Source: Bacillus pseudomycoides (GTDB taxonomy: Bacteria; Bacillota; Bacilli; Bacillales; Bacillaceae_G). From it: 64,000 nucleotides of DNA. Below are positions 34,823 to 43,684 of the stretch, piece by piece (position 1 is the first letter of the stretch; each line of letters begins with the position of its first letter). Both the position numbers and the translations under genes were made by a program. The notes under the pieces are model-generated. The model was given only the letters and a program-made list of their open reading frames with translations, was not told the DNA's origin and searched no databases. The stretch covers positions 124,001 through 188,000 of the forward strand of contig NZ_CP064268.1 in the NCBI RefSeq assembly GCF_022811845.1. Reading direction: 5' to 3'.

Positions 34823-36049
34823 TTATATTTTTTCATTTATTCCTTGATTTGGTATTATTAATTTCTTTATTTGAAATCGATAAATTATAAATGAGCATAT
34901 CACTATAACGATTGTTAGCGTTCCTAATGCCATTACTAACAATTGATATCCAATGTAATCTAGTAAAAAGCCAATAAGCACTAAAAATAATTGCAATACT
35001 GTTCGATCTAACATAGTTTTCAACGAAAAAAATCTTCCATGGAGCTCAGAAGGTATCGTTTGTTGAGAAAAAGTATATAAAAGAGGATTGAAAATTCCAT
35101 AAGCTAATCCAAATAAACCAAATGCAAAAATAGATAAACTAATAATCGAAAATGACAGTAACCATTGAGAAATCCCCATAAAAAAACAAATCAACAAAAG
35201 AATTTTTACTGGTTGTAAGCTATGTCTTACAAGTTTCTTAACAAAAAACCCAGCTATTAAAATACTAGTCCCTTCTACAAAATAAAGAATACCCATAATA
35301 GAGGAATTACTTTGATGACTAATTTCTATTACAAATAAATTAAAACCAGAAATGAAAATTAAAGGGATAATTGATAAGATAAGAACCATTTTTAGTAAAT
35401 AATTTTTATGAAATAACGGAATAATTTCTCTAAAATGAAAAGTCGATTTTGCTGTTCCTCTCTGAAAATCGTCTTCTTTTACAACTAATAATTGATTTAA
35501 TATATATAGAAGAACATAAGCTATTAAAGCGATTAAAAACAATGTATATAATGGAGCAATAGTTAATAACACACCAGCTAAAATCGCACCAAATATTCGA
35601 GATAAAGTTACAATATTTACATTAATAGCATTAACCATTATAAGTTGGTCTGTATGTATAATCTTTGGTATAATCGACTGAATCGTTGGATTAAAAAAAG
35701 AAGCTGAACAGCCAATACCAATACTATACACAAGCATCCACCAAAGAGAATCTGTATAGATAGCCAAGAGCATACATATAACCGAAATAATTCTCATAAT
35801 ACCAACTAATTGTAATACCTTTGTTTTAGACGTCGAATCAATGTAGCGTCCGGCATAAGGTCCTATTAATACTCCTATAACCCCACCAATTACAAGAAAA
35901 AAAGCTTGAAAAAAAGAAGATGTCAAATGAAGTTGTAGAAACCGTAAATTACCGATAGTACCAAACCATATACCTAATTGAAATACCAGTTGACTAAATA
36001 ATACAATGCTTAAATTTTTATTCCTGAATAAAATTTTATAATCATTCAC
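34823..36049 (-). CDS. MFS exporter of the candidate RiPP operon
   Basis: The 408-residue protein has about 12 membrane helices and an MFS loop 2-3 motif GPYAGRYIDSTSKTK near residue 64. It belongs to the exporter branch that also contains EntS-like siderophore pumps. Start GTG 36049 lies three bases from the stop of the SagB-type gene, so they are translated together. The likely role is export of the modified peptide, or immunity to it. Confidence 0.85.
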   Translation of the reverse strand: MNDYKILFRNKNLSIVLFSQLVFQLGIWFGTIGNLRFLQLHLTSSFFQAFFLVIGGVIGVLIGPYAGRYIDSTSKTKVLQLVGIMRIISVICMLLAIYTDSLWWMLVYSIGIGCSASFFNPTIQSIIPKIIHTDQLIMVNAINVNIVTLSRIFGAILAGVLLTIAPLYTLFLIALIAYVLLYILNQLLVVKEDDFQRGTAKSTFHFREIIPLFHKNYLLKMVLILSIIPLIFISGFNLFVIEISHQSNSSIMGILYFVEGTSILIAGFFVKKLVRHSLQPVKILLLICFFMGISQWLLSFSIISLSIFAFGLFGLAYGIFNPLLYTFSQQTIPSELHGRFFSLKTMLDRTVLQLFLVLIGFLLDYIGYQLLVMALGTLTIVIVICSFIIYRFQIKKLIIPNQGINEKI

Positions 36050-36052
36050 ACT

Positions 36053-37174
36053 CTAAATCTCTCCCTTAAATCGAAAGTCTCTTCCTTTATTCACAGCTTC
36101 TCGACTAATATTTCCAAGCCCAGAAATTCCACAGACGATCTCAGACTCTTTGTTAAGTTCTAATATCTCTTCCACAAGTTCATCATTTGCATGTGCTGTA
36201 AAAAAAGCCCCTAATTGTAACCAAGAAGCTACTAAATAAAAAGTTTGACTCAAATGTCCTACATCCATCATCACAATACGATATACTCGTGGACTTTTAT
36301 ACTTCCACATAGGTCGTTCTAAACAAGCTGTATAGAAAAATAAAACAGCTGCTCCTTTTACATACTCTTGTCCAGCTGCCATATCAATAACTGTACTTGA
36401 AATATCTTCTTGTCTTACTATATCCAGGGAATGATTTTTAACATTGTAATGATATAAACCTTTCTTTATTCCTTTTACGTTAAAAATATAAGGATATACT
36501 TCAATAGGATGCCTTGCACCACCCGAAGGACTAGTTTTAAACAAGTTTTTCCCTATTCCAATATCTCTTTTACAAGAGTTTGCTCCCCAAACAAGATAAA
36601 GTATTGTAGATAACTCTTGTACTGTTATGGGATCATCCGAAAAAGAACGAACAGTTTGTCTTTTTAAAAGTGTATTTAGAAAGTCACCGCTTAAATTAAA
36701 ATTCGGTAATGGTAAAGGTATTTCTTCAGAATCTACATACATCTTATACAAAGAAGGTGCTAAATCATTTTCTTTTTTTGCTAATAATCGTTCATAATCT
36801 TGATTAACATTTAAATATTGGTCCTTATGAAGTAATCGTGTATTAAAATGGAAATATTTAGCTGAAGTACCCCATTCTTTCCAGCTAGATAACAAAAACT
36901 CTTCTTGTTCCTCTGGAGATCCTTTTTTAATTAATATATGAGCTTTTAATAAAGTTTCTATTATTTCTTCTAGTTGCTCTTGCGTGTATACTATTCTATT
37001 ATCATTTAATAACCCGTTTATTGCCTCACTTACACTTACCCACTCTTTAAATATATTTAAAACAGGAAAGATCGAAGGTTCTAAGCTATATTGCTCATGT
37101 CTTATGTAATCATCTATCATAAAATGACCATCTTTCCAAAAATAAAGTATATTTTCTGCTGTTTTTAATTGCAT
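36053..37174 (-). CDS. SagB-type dehydrogenase (nitroreductase fold)
   Basis: ATG 37174 has TAGGAGAT upstream. The 373-residue protein has an N-terminal domain of about 160 residues with helical and winged-helix character. An FMN-dependent nitroreductase domain follows at about 165-365: KRQTVRSFSDDPITVQELST, KTSPSGGARHPIEVYPYIF split around the FMN site, YHYNVKNHSL and GLGNISRE. SagB enzymes oxidise azolines to azoles in thiazole/oxazole-modified peptides, but no cyclodehydratase (YcaO) is present here. It may act on a Cys or another residue of the adjacent 26-residue peptide. Confidence 0.85.
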   Translation of the reverse strand: MQLKTAENILYFWKDGHFMIDDYIRHEQYSLEPSIFPVLNIFKEWVSVSEAINGLLNDNRIVYTQEQLEEIIETLLKAHILIKKGSPEEQEEFLLSSWKEWGTSAKYFHFNTRLLHKDQYLNVNQDYERLLAKKENDLAPSLYKMYVDSEEIPLPLPNFNLSGDFLNTLLKRQTVRSFSDDPITVQELSTILYLVWGANSCKRDIGIGKNLFKTSPSGGARHPIEVYPYIFNVKGIKKGLYHYNVKNHSLDIVRQEDISSTVIDMAAGQEYVKGAAVLFFYTACLERPMWKYKSPRVYRIVMMDVGHLSQTFYLVASWLQLGAFFTAHANDELVEEILELNKESEIVCGISGLGNISREAVNKGRDFRFKGEI

Positions 37175-37228
37175 ATAAATATCTCCTAACTGAATATAAC
37201 TATATTATATAAATTAAAATCAATATAA

Positions 37229-37273
37229 AAAAATAAACGACTGACGTTTCTTCGTCAGTCATTTATTTTTTAA
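37229..37273 (-). terminator. Hairpin between precursor and SagB-type gene
   Basis: AAAATAAACGACTGAC pairs with GTCAGTCATTTATTTTTT. It lies between the peptide gene and the enzyme genes, as in many peptide operons where a leaky terminator yields more precursor than enzyme message. Confidence 0.8.
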
Positions 37274-37278
37274 GCTAC

Positions 37279-37359
37279 TTATTTTGTTGGTGAAGTCTCT
37301 CCGTGTTCTGAATTTACACGAGTTTGATACTCACTAACACAAGGTTTTAAAATACTCAT
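37279..37359 (-). CDS. Candidate RiPP precursor peptide, 26 residues
   Basis: ATG 37359 follows a perfect GGAGG (37367-37371 region on the minus strand). The peptide begins MSILKPCVSEYQTRVNSEHG and ends ETSPTK. It has a single Cys at position 7, a Tyr at 11, and a Ser/Thr-rich tail. It is not hydrophobic, so it is neither a signal nor a membrane peptide. Its own promoter, the hairpin behind it and the SagB-type enzyme and exporter downstream make it the natural substrate. The leader/core boundary and the modification are unknown. Confidence 0.7.
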   Translation of the reverse strand: MSILKPCVSEYQTRVNSEHGETSPTK

Positions 37360-37396
37360 ATGTACACCTCCAATATTTTCTACTATTTGTACTATC

Positions 37397-37402
37397 ATTA
37401 TA
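37397..37402 (-). promoter_or_regulatory. -10 box of the precursor gene
   Basis: TATAAT on the minus strand, about 38 bases before the precursor start codon. The -35 box is not clear. Confidence 0.5.
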
Positions 37403-37464
37403 ATTATTACATAAATGGAAAAATTAATCAATTAATTATTAGAATTTTAAAAATCATTAAAATC

Positions 37465-37580
37465 CTACTTAACATATATATCAGAACCCATTTCATGTGA
37501 ATCGATTTGGTAAATATAAATTAGATTCGGATCGACTCCCGCAAAATCTGCAATTTGATATTCCAGTTTCCCTGGAAGCA
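37465..37580 (-). pseudogene. C-terminal gene remnant
   Basis: The minus strand reads GKLEYQIADFAGVDPNLIYI, then YQIDSHEMGSDIYVK and a stop at 37465. It looks like genuine coding sequence but has no start. Not recognised. Confidence 0.35.
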
Positions 37581-37597
37581 GCGGTTAGCTAAAATTA

Positions 37598-37645
37598 AAA
37601 TTCAAGGCAAACTCAACAAAATGATTGGATTTGCCTTGAATTTTT
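37598..37645. terminator. Hairpin with T run
   Basis: AATTCAAGGCAAA pairs with TTTGCCTTGAATT, followed by TTTTT. Confidence 0.8.
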
Positions 37646-37707
37646 TGCGAGTGGCTCAAAAAAGAACGAATTCTTGCCGTGCCCCCTCAAGTCCCGAATG
37701 ATCCTCA

Positions 37708-37743
37708 CGCAAAAGAGACTTGTCCATGACAAGCCTCTTCCCC
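37708..37743 (-). terminator. Terminator of the phosphoesterase gene
   Basis: On the minus strand AAGAGGCTTGTC pairs with GACAAGTCTCTTTT. It lies just after the stop at 37748. Confidence 0.8.
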
Positions 37744-37747
37744 GTCC

Positions 37748-40222
37748 CTATTTGTTTATACTATTCTCAACAAGCCCAGTGGCATCCTCTAATGTGCGTT
37801 GCATACTATCTGCACGTTGGTCCGTCATATTTTGATCACGTACAGCTGCTTCGGCTACTTGTATTTTTTGCTCTAATGCTTTCACTGGTTCATTCTTGTA
37901 TTGCCCTACCTCTGTTCCTACTTGTATCTTTGTTAAGAAATCTTTTGCTCTATTAATCTTTACTTGAAGTTTTTCTTTCGCCGTTTTTGGCTTTTCTTCT
38001 GCCACTTTAGAATGTAAAAAGGTTTGATGTGCCGTTTGTAACGATTGATACATTGTAACGATTTCTTCTTTTATTACCATCATTCTTTCAAACGTTTCTT
38101 TTGCACCGTTATATGCTTTTTGTAATGTGGCAAACGCTTTTTGTGAATATTGACCAGGCTTCTCTCCAAATTCGTAAGTACCTGCCAATGTTTCTTTTAC
38201 CTTATTCATTTCTTCATATAAGTTATCGATCTCTTCTATTTTTATCCGATTATTAAACTCATTATAAGCCGCCTTCACTTCAGAAGGCGTTAGTGCCTTA
38301 CTATATAGTCTTGCAAGTATGACTTCTCCATTTAATGGAACATCACCATTGCCAGAGCTTGTTGGATCTGCTCCAATCGCAAATGGTACGTTTGGATGAT
38401 ACACTTTCCCCGTTACTCGCTGACTATTTACTTTTTTTCCATCTACATATACTGCAAGTTCACTTCCATTATATGTTCCTGTTAGATGGTATGTTTTATT
38501 AGCCTCTAGCTGTACACCAATACGTTTATAACTGCCACCAATATATGCCCATAATTCTACATAACCAGAACCTGTTGATTCAAATCCAATTCCACCGCTT
38601 TCGGTATTTTCCATAATTGCTTGATTGCGAATTTGATTCATAGAAAACACTGCTTCCAGTGTAAAGGAATCCTTTACCTTTTCTTTTTGCTCATTTGAAA
38701 ATGGAATATATCCATATGTATTATTCTGTCCACTTAATTTCATTACGTGTTTCTTTAAAGGTTTCTCATACTCAATTGCTACATTTCCTTTTACACTTCC
38801 ATTTGCACCAAACGATGAATAATCTTTAAAAGTACCATCTAAAAAGTTCACATCGAATACATCTGCTTTCGGTACTTTCGCATTCGGATCAATTACTTCT
38901 GTATTCGTTTCAAATTCTTCGCGCAAAGGAGCACTACTTTCATTTCCAAATGAATCTAATGCTGTTACTTCTATGTTATATTCCGTATTAATCTCTAGTC
39001 CATCTAATGTAAATGTCAGCTCTTTAGGCACCGGATCCCGGTAGAACTCGGAGAAGGCTAAAAGCTGGTTTTTCACCTTTCCTGTTGCTTTCTCTTTTGC
39101 TTGCAAACGGTATGAGTGAACGAGTAAATTATCTACAGCTTGCGGAAATGCCGCTGTCACAGATGTCTCTGTTATATTGGAAAGTTTCAGCTTTGCATCT
39201 TGTAAAAATGCCGGCTTTTCCTTATCACGATCTTCCGTATACTTAAAAGATTCTTTCTTTGCTGGAAGTTCAACTACCCACGGCTCACCTGTCCAAGAGT
39301 TCGTATGAAAATCACGGCGATGAATCGTCACTTTTTGATCGTCTACTTCTACCAATAAACCTTGGCTTAATGTTTCAGCTCCCGGCGGAATATTTCCTTG
39401 TACTTTTCCGCTTTCCACTTCCATATAACTAACTGATGATGTACCAACAGACGTAAAGTCTTTTTGGTGAATTGACCTTGGATCATCAAGTGGATAATGA
39501 GAATGACCAGAAAACGTTACAGCTTGTGGATACTCTTTCAAGACTTCATTAATTTTGGCACTATCATTTGTCCCCCATTCATGACTCCCGTACACTGTTC
39601 CTTTAATTTGCTGATGTAAAAAGACAAAGATTGGCTTATTTGGATCAGCTTGCTTCGCTTTTACTAATTTCTGCTTCAACCAATTAATTTGTGTATCTGA
39701 ATAATATCCATGTGTCACTCCATTTTCCGGGCTCATCACAAGAAAATGATAGCCTTTTACAACTTTGTGATAATAGATAGATTCCATTCCTGTTTTTTTA
39801 AGAAAACGTTTCTGTGCATCATGTGCCAATAATCCGTTCCAATAATCATGGTTACCTAAAGCATACATAGCAGTTGCATTTTGATTTCCATATTGCTTAT
39901 AAGTTTGGAAGAAACGATCATACTGCTGCGTCGAGCCACTGTCTGTAAAATCACCAACAACTACAAAAGCATCTTGTCTTGGAGCTACTGCGTTTAATTG
40001 CTGCAGCGCTCTTTGAAAACGAAACGTATCATCCGTTCCACTATTTTTAATGTGTACATCACTTAACACCGGAAAAACAATCTTCTTCTCTGACGATTCT
40101 TTCTCTGTTTTTTCTTCTTTTGTTTCCGCAAAACTAGTCCAAGAAAAAGATGTAAATACTAAAAAGAAAACTGCTAAAAAACCAATAAGACCTTTCACTT
40201 TACACAACATCTTTTTGATCAC
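37748..40222 (-). CDS. Secreted metallophosphoesterase with FN3 and LamG-like domains
   Basis: GTG 40222 is chosen because AGGAGG lies just before it; the protein is then 824 residues. A signal peptide (VKGLIGFLAVFFLVFTSFSW) is followed by a calcineurin-type domain at about 45-270 with SDVH, GDFTDSG, GNHDYW, FLHQQ and GHSHYP, all metal ligands. An FN3-like domain follows at about 340-430, a LamG/concanavalin-like domain at 465-645 (MKLSGQNNTYGYIPF and ELAVYVDGKKV), and a C-terminal FIVAR-like helical part. It probably hydrolyses an extracellular phosphate ester while bound to a polymer. No LPXTG anchor. Confidence 0.88.
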   Translation of the reverse strand: MIKKMLCKVKGLIGFLAVFFLVFTSFSWTSFAETKEEKTEKESSEKKIVFPVLSDVHIKNSGTDDTFRFQRALQQLNAVAPRQDAFVVVGDFTDSGSTQQYDRFFQTYKQYGNQNATAMYALGNHDYWNGLLAHDAQKRFLKKTGMESIYYHKVVKGYHFLVMSPENGVTHGYYSDTQINWLKQKLVKAKQADPNKPIFVFLHQQIKGTVYGSHEWGTNDSAKINEVLKEYPQAVTFSGHSHYPLDDPRSIHQKDFTSVGTSSVSYMEVESGKVQGNIPPGAETLSQGLLVEVDDQKVTIHRRDFHTNSWTGEPWVVELPAKKESFKYTEDRDKEKPAFLQDAKLKLSNITETSVTAAFPQAVDNLLVHSYRLQAKEKATGKVKNQLLAFSEFYRDPVPKELTFTLDGLEINTEYNIEVTALDSFGNESSAPLREEFETNTEVIDPNAKVPKADVFDVNFLDGTFKDYSSFGANGSVKGNVAIEYEKPLKKHVMKLSGQNNTYGYIPFSNEQKEKVKDSFTLEAVFSMNQIRNQAIMENTESGGIGFESTGSGYVELWAYIGGSYKRIGVQLEANKTYHLTGTYNGSELAVYVDGKKVNSQRVTGKVYHPNVPFAIGADPTSSGNGDVPLNGEVILARLYSKALTPSEVKAAYNEFNNRIKIEEIDNLYEEMNKVKETLAGTYEFGEKPGQYSQKAFATLQKAYNGAKETFERMMVIKEEIVTMYQSLQTAHQTFLHSKVAEEKPKTAKEKLQVKINRAKDFLTKIQVGTEVGQYKNEPVKALEQKIQVAEAAVRDQNMTDQRADSMQRTLEDATGLVENSINK

Positions 40223-40330
40223 AAAAATCCTCCTCGCATATATTGTAAAATACAAGAATATTTTAGCGAAACGTTATTAAACTAGTATAAATTAAAGGTA
40301 AAAAATGTTAAAAATATGTAAAACAAAGTA

Positions 40331-40360
40331 AAAAACCGCCAAAATAAGGCGGTTTTCTTA
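40331..40360. terminator. Hairpin terminator
   Basis: AAAAACCGCC pairs with GGCGGTTTTC. It lies at the 3' side of the small remnant that follows. Confidence 0.8.
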
Positions 40361-40490
40361 TCGACATTCTCTTCTGTTTTTTTTCTTAATAAGCTTGTAC
40401 ATAACGACCCCAATTAAGAAAACAACTATAATTCCTAACATCGGCAGCATATACTGCTCCGTAAACGTCAAGTAACTCTAAAATTAACCT
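40358..40490 (-). pseudogene. C-terminus of a membrane or wall-anchored protein, cut by an IS
   Basis: The minus strand ends with EQYMLPMLGIIVVFLIGVVM then YKLIKKKNRRECR and a stop at 40358. This is a typical C-terminal membrane helix and basic tail. The upstream part is removed by the IS relic at 40491. Confidence 0.5.
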
Positions 40491-40599
40491 GGTTCTGTTG
40501 CAAAGTTTTCGAAACTCAAGTACACTTTGGAAAAAGATGAACGGGAGCGTAACAAATGGGATATTTTAAAGGAAAACAATTCAAACAAGCTATTATTTT
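40491..40599 (+). mobile_element. Left end of an IS240-type element
   Basis: GGTTCTGTTGCAAAGTTT and the first codons of the transposase (GYFKGKQFKQAII) are intact up to 40599, where a type B IS starts. The missing remainder may be part of 34482-34808, which shares these 100 bases. Confidence 0.88.
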
Positions 40600-41462
40600 G
40601 GTTCTGGTGCAAAAATCATTTGATAGAGACATAGAAACCTACATAGTCTGTTCAATGGCAGATTATGATGCAATTCCAAACAATTTATGTATGAACCTAA
40701 CTTCATTTTGGGCAGACTTCACCTGTGGGTGAAGTTGTCCTTTTTTCATCATATGCATGGCTTCAACGCCACTCAATATAGAAGTGGCTGTTTCATATGA
40801 CTTGAATCCTAACATAGACCGCACACGTTTCTTAATGAAACGGTGATCCTGTTCCAATATATTATTGAGATATTTAACTTGCCTTATTTGTATGCCTTCA
40901 GGCATACGTTTCTCTTCTTTTAATTCTTGAATTGCTACAGGATAGGCTGGGTTCTTGTCTACTGTTATAACGCGAGGTTTACAAATATGAGAAGCAGCCA
41001 AGGCTTTCTTGAAAAAGCGCTTGGCTGCCTGTTTATCTCTTGATTCACTTAGATAAAAATCAATGGTGTTTCCTTCAGAATCTACTGCGCGATATAAATA
41101 CATCCATTGACCTTTTACTTTCACATACGTTTCATCGACTCTCCAGGAATCATTTGTTGTCTTAAGATGAAGTCGTACTCTTTCATCTAATTCAGGTCCA
41201 TATTGATGCACCCAACGCATAATGGTGGTGTGAGCAATAGACAAACCTCGTTCCTCCATCATTTCCACCAAATCACGAAAACTTAGGTTGTACCGTAGGT
41301 ACCATCTTACCGTTAATAAGATAATATCAGGTTGATAGTGCTTCCATTTGAACAAATTTTCCTTTTCCATACCGATCACACACCTTTTTTAGAGTAATAG
41401 TATCAGTATGTCCAAGATTTAGAGATTATTTGCAATTTCCCTGAAATTTTTGCACCAGAACC
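40600..41462 (-). mobile_element. IS6-family insertion sequence, type B, intact
   Basis: Ends GGTTCTGGTGCAAAAA (40600) and complement ending 41462; 863 bp. It is inserted in the IS240-type relic on its left. Flanks ATTATTTT and GTCAAAAG do not match. Confidence 0.93.
40663..41379 (-). CDS. IS6-family transposase, type B, intact
   Basis: The 238-residue protein has an N-terminal HTH (FRDLVEMMEERGLSIAHTTI) and catalytic residues D82 (RVDETYVKVKG), D141 (ITVDKNPAY) and E176 (NILEQDHRFIKK). It is the reference for the broken copies at 3205, 8311, 29733 and 51564. Start ATG 41379; ATG 41370 is also possible. Confidence 0.95.
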   Translation of the reverse strand: MIGMEKENLFKWKHYQPDIILLTVRWYLRYNLSFRDLVEMMEERGLSIAHTTIMRWVHQYGPELDERVRLHLKTTNDSWRVDETYVKVKGQWMYLYRAVDSEGNTIDFYLSESRDKQAAKRFFKKALAASHICKPRVITVDKNPAYPVAIQELKEEKRMPEGIQIRQVKYLNNILEQDHRFIKKRVRSMLGFKSYETATSILSGVEAMHMMKKGQLHPQVKSAQNEVRFIHKLFGIAS

Positions 41463-41465
41463 GTC

Positions 41466-41495
41466 AAAAGCTATCTTATACAAGATAGCTTTTTT
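41466..41495. terminator. Hairpin terminator
   Basis: AAAGCTATCTTATACAAGATAGCTTT followed by TTTT. A very similar hairpin is at about 51053-51084. Confidence 0.85.
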
Positions 41496-41609
41496 ATTGT
41501 TCCAAAATTCTTCTTGGTTTGTCTGTTTACAATGAATTATGATTACTATTGGTCTTCTTGCTGCTAAATTTATTTGATTCTTGTACAGGACTTTGCTTAA
41601 TGCAGGGGC

Positions 41610-42034
41610 TTATTCTTTTGTTGTGGCTTTTTTCTTCGCTCGAATTAATGTACTCTTACTAATGCCTGTCATTTCTTCAACTTGCTTATATGATTGATTT
41701 TTTAATAAGGATAGTGCGTGTTCAATTTGTTTGTTATTAAATTTTTTTGGTCGGCCTTCTCTAAAATCTTCACGCAACTTTGCAATTGCTTTTCCCTCTT
41801 GTGTACGTTCTACAATCATGTCTCTTTCAAATTCAGCGAATGCGCTCATTACGTTAAATACCAGTCTACCTGTTGGCGTATCCTCAACTAAACCCATATT
41901 AAGTATATGGACCTTTACACCCTTTTCAAATAATGTTTTGACAGTTTGTATCGCATCAACTGTGGAACGGGCAAAACGATCTAATTTTGTAACGACAAGT
42001 GTATCCCCTGTTTCATTCTCCTCAATACATTTTT
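41610..42034 (-). pseudogene. Serine recombinase (Tn3-type resolvase), N-terminus missing
   Basis: The minus strand reads TGDTLVVTKLDRFARSTVDA, then a frame through MSAFAEFERDMIVERTQEGK and a C-terminal HTH (YKQVEEMTGISKSTLIRAKK). These are the Arg-containing catalytic segment, E-helix and DNA-binding domain of resolvase/invertases. The first 45 or so residues, including the catalytic Ser, are replaced by an IS240-type end at 42036. The frame that begins at ATG 41897 is only the tail. Confidence 0.85.
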
Positions 42035-42035
42035 C

Positions 42036-42075
42036 CTACAGCTTAGCTTCATTTGAAAAACTTTGCAACAGAACC
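42036..42075. mobile_element. Solitary IS240-type end
   Basis: AAAAACTTTGCAACAGAACC ends at 42075 and adjoins the truncated resolvase. No transposase is attached. Confidence 0.8.
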
Positions 42076-42134
42076 TTTTTTTGCTTCTTTCGCTCTATTT
42101 TATTATTGTAATGTATCTTGGTCGGATCTCTATA

Positions 42135-43340
42135 TTATTTTGCCGTTTGATGATTAGACATAAATTTTATAATTTCTTCAGTAGCTTTTTTATATCCCCC
42201 AGCATCCCGAAGCGATTTTCCAACTTTCCAACTATTTCCCTTAAATGTCACATCATTTATTATTTTTTGTACAGCTTCACGTAACAATTTAGAAGTTAAT
42301 TCTTTACGATTAAGCCTTATTCCGGCTCCCATTTCTGTTACTCGTTTCGCAACTAAAGGTTGATCTCCTGTCACTGGAATCACAACTAATGGTACATCAT
42401 AATATAACGCTTCACTCGAGCTATTCATTCCGCCATGCGTAACAAATATATCCGTGTGTTTCAATACTTCCAATTGCGGAACATAATTATATAATTTAAA
42501 GTTAGATGGAATGTTTTCAAACTGGTTTATATTTATTTTTTTACCAACAACCAATATAACAATCGCTTCTATATCTTTAAAAGCCTCAAAGCATTTCTCA
42601 TATAACCCTGGTTGCTCATTAAAAACTGTTCCCATAGAAATAAAAATAACTTTTTTATTTTTTAAATCTTCAATAGGAAAATCTCCTACTTCTTTACGAG
42701 TAGCAATCGATGGACCAACAAATTTATATGATGGATCAAATGTATCAGAATATGGTTGATATTCTTTAGAAGTATATACAATTGTAATATCACCAGGGTG
42801 ATTCATAATGTCATACAGACTGTTGAATTTCATTCCATATTGTTTTTTCCATCTTTCCATTTCTGTTAGACAAAATTGGTATAATGGATCCGTTTCATCT
42901 ACTTGTTTTGATTCTTGCGCATCATTAAAAGTAACATATTGGTTAAGAGCAAAAGTTGGACATGAAGCAACGCTAGGTAATTGTAAAATATTAGCTATCA
43001 TACGTCCTACAGGGAAATGATTATCGTATATCATATAATCATACTTTTCTCCCTTTGTTTCTTTTATAATTTGAGTAGCAATACGTTCTGTTGCTTCCAC
43101 TATATGAGATAACATTGTAATAGGACTACCCTCTTCATGTACTCGTTCCATAAAATTAATTTGTGAGAAAAAATTCTCAAAACATCGAAATTCCGCACCT
43201 GTTGTTTCGATTTTTTTTCTATAATCTTCAATGCAATACGAAACAACGCTGTCTCCGCGTTGAACTAACTCACTAACAACAGCTAAAAGTGGATTAACAT
43301 GACCTTCCCCAAGAAAGTTTATTACAAGTACATTTGACAT
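42135..43340 (-). CDS. Macrolide-family UDP-glycosyltransferase (YjiC-like)
   Basis: ATG 43340 has GGAGTG upstream, so the protein has 401 residues (MSNVLVINFLGEGHVNPLLA). It is a GT1 enzyme with two Rossmann-like domains; the donor-binding signature is the DIFVTHGGMNSSSEALYYDV segment with following PVTGDQ. MGT-family enzymes such as YjiC and OleD add glucose to macrolides, flavonoids and other phenols, often as detoxification. It has no partner genes; IS pieces flank it on both sides, which suggests recent acquisition. Confidence 0.88.
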   Translation of the reverse strand: MSNVLVINFLGEGHVNPLLAVVSELVQRGDSVVSYCIEDYRKKIETTGAEFRCFENFFSQINFMERVHEEGSPITMLSHIVEATERIATQIIKETKGEKYDYMIYDNHFPVGRMIANILQLPSVASCPTFALNQYVTFNDAQESKQVDETDPLYQFCLTEMERWKKQYGMKFNSLYDIMNHPGDITIVYTSKEYQPYSDTFDPSYKFVGPSIATRKEVGDFPIEDLKNKKVIFISMGTVFNEQPGLYEKCFEAFKDIEAIVILVVGKKININQFENIPSNFKLYNYVPQLEVLKHTDIFVTHGGMNSSSEALYYDVPLVVIPVTGDQPLVAKRVTEMGAGIRLNRKELTSKLLREAVQKIINDVTFKGNSWKVGKSLRDAGGYKKATEEIIKFMSNHQTAK

Positions 43341-43388
43341 AATATTCACTCCAATCATTTTAATCTCTTTTAATATTAAAATAAAATT

Positions 43389-43610
43389 GGATTCTGGTGC
43401 AAATATTTCTAAGCGGAGTTAAAATACATGGAAAATGAGTTGAGGGTGTTGTTACTACTTCATTACAGTTTAATTGCAGAAAAAATTATACTTCTAAAGG
43501 TTCTGTTGCAAAGTTTGAAAAAATATAGAGAGGGTCATAGATTAGGAATAGGATTTAAGCAACCGATATTAATTGCTGTAGTTCTTTGTACACTGAAAAG
43601 ACGGATTCTG
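43389..43610. mobile_element. Two adjoining IS6 relics
   Basis: GGATTCTGGTGCAAATATTT at 43389 is a type B end. At 43499 GGTTCTGTTGCAAAGTTT starts an IS240-type right end in reverse, matched for about 110 bp (including the last transposase codons) and cut at about 43610. Confidence 0.75.
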
Positions 43611-43684
43611 GTTGTGAACTACCCCTGTTTATTGGACACTAACTATGGTCTTACCCCCGTCAAGTAGACAGCTGTAAAAAAAGA

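Noticed and set aside
37720..37956. Plus-strand frame antisense to the phosphoesterase
   Set aside because: It is a shadow of the coiled-coil end of that gene.
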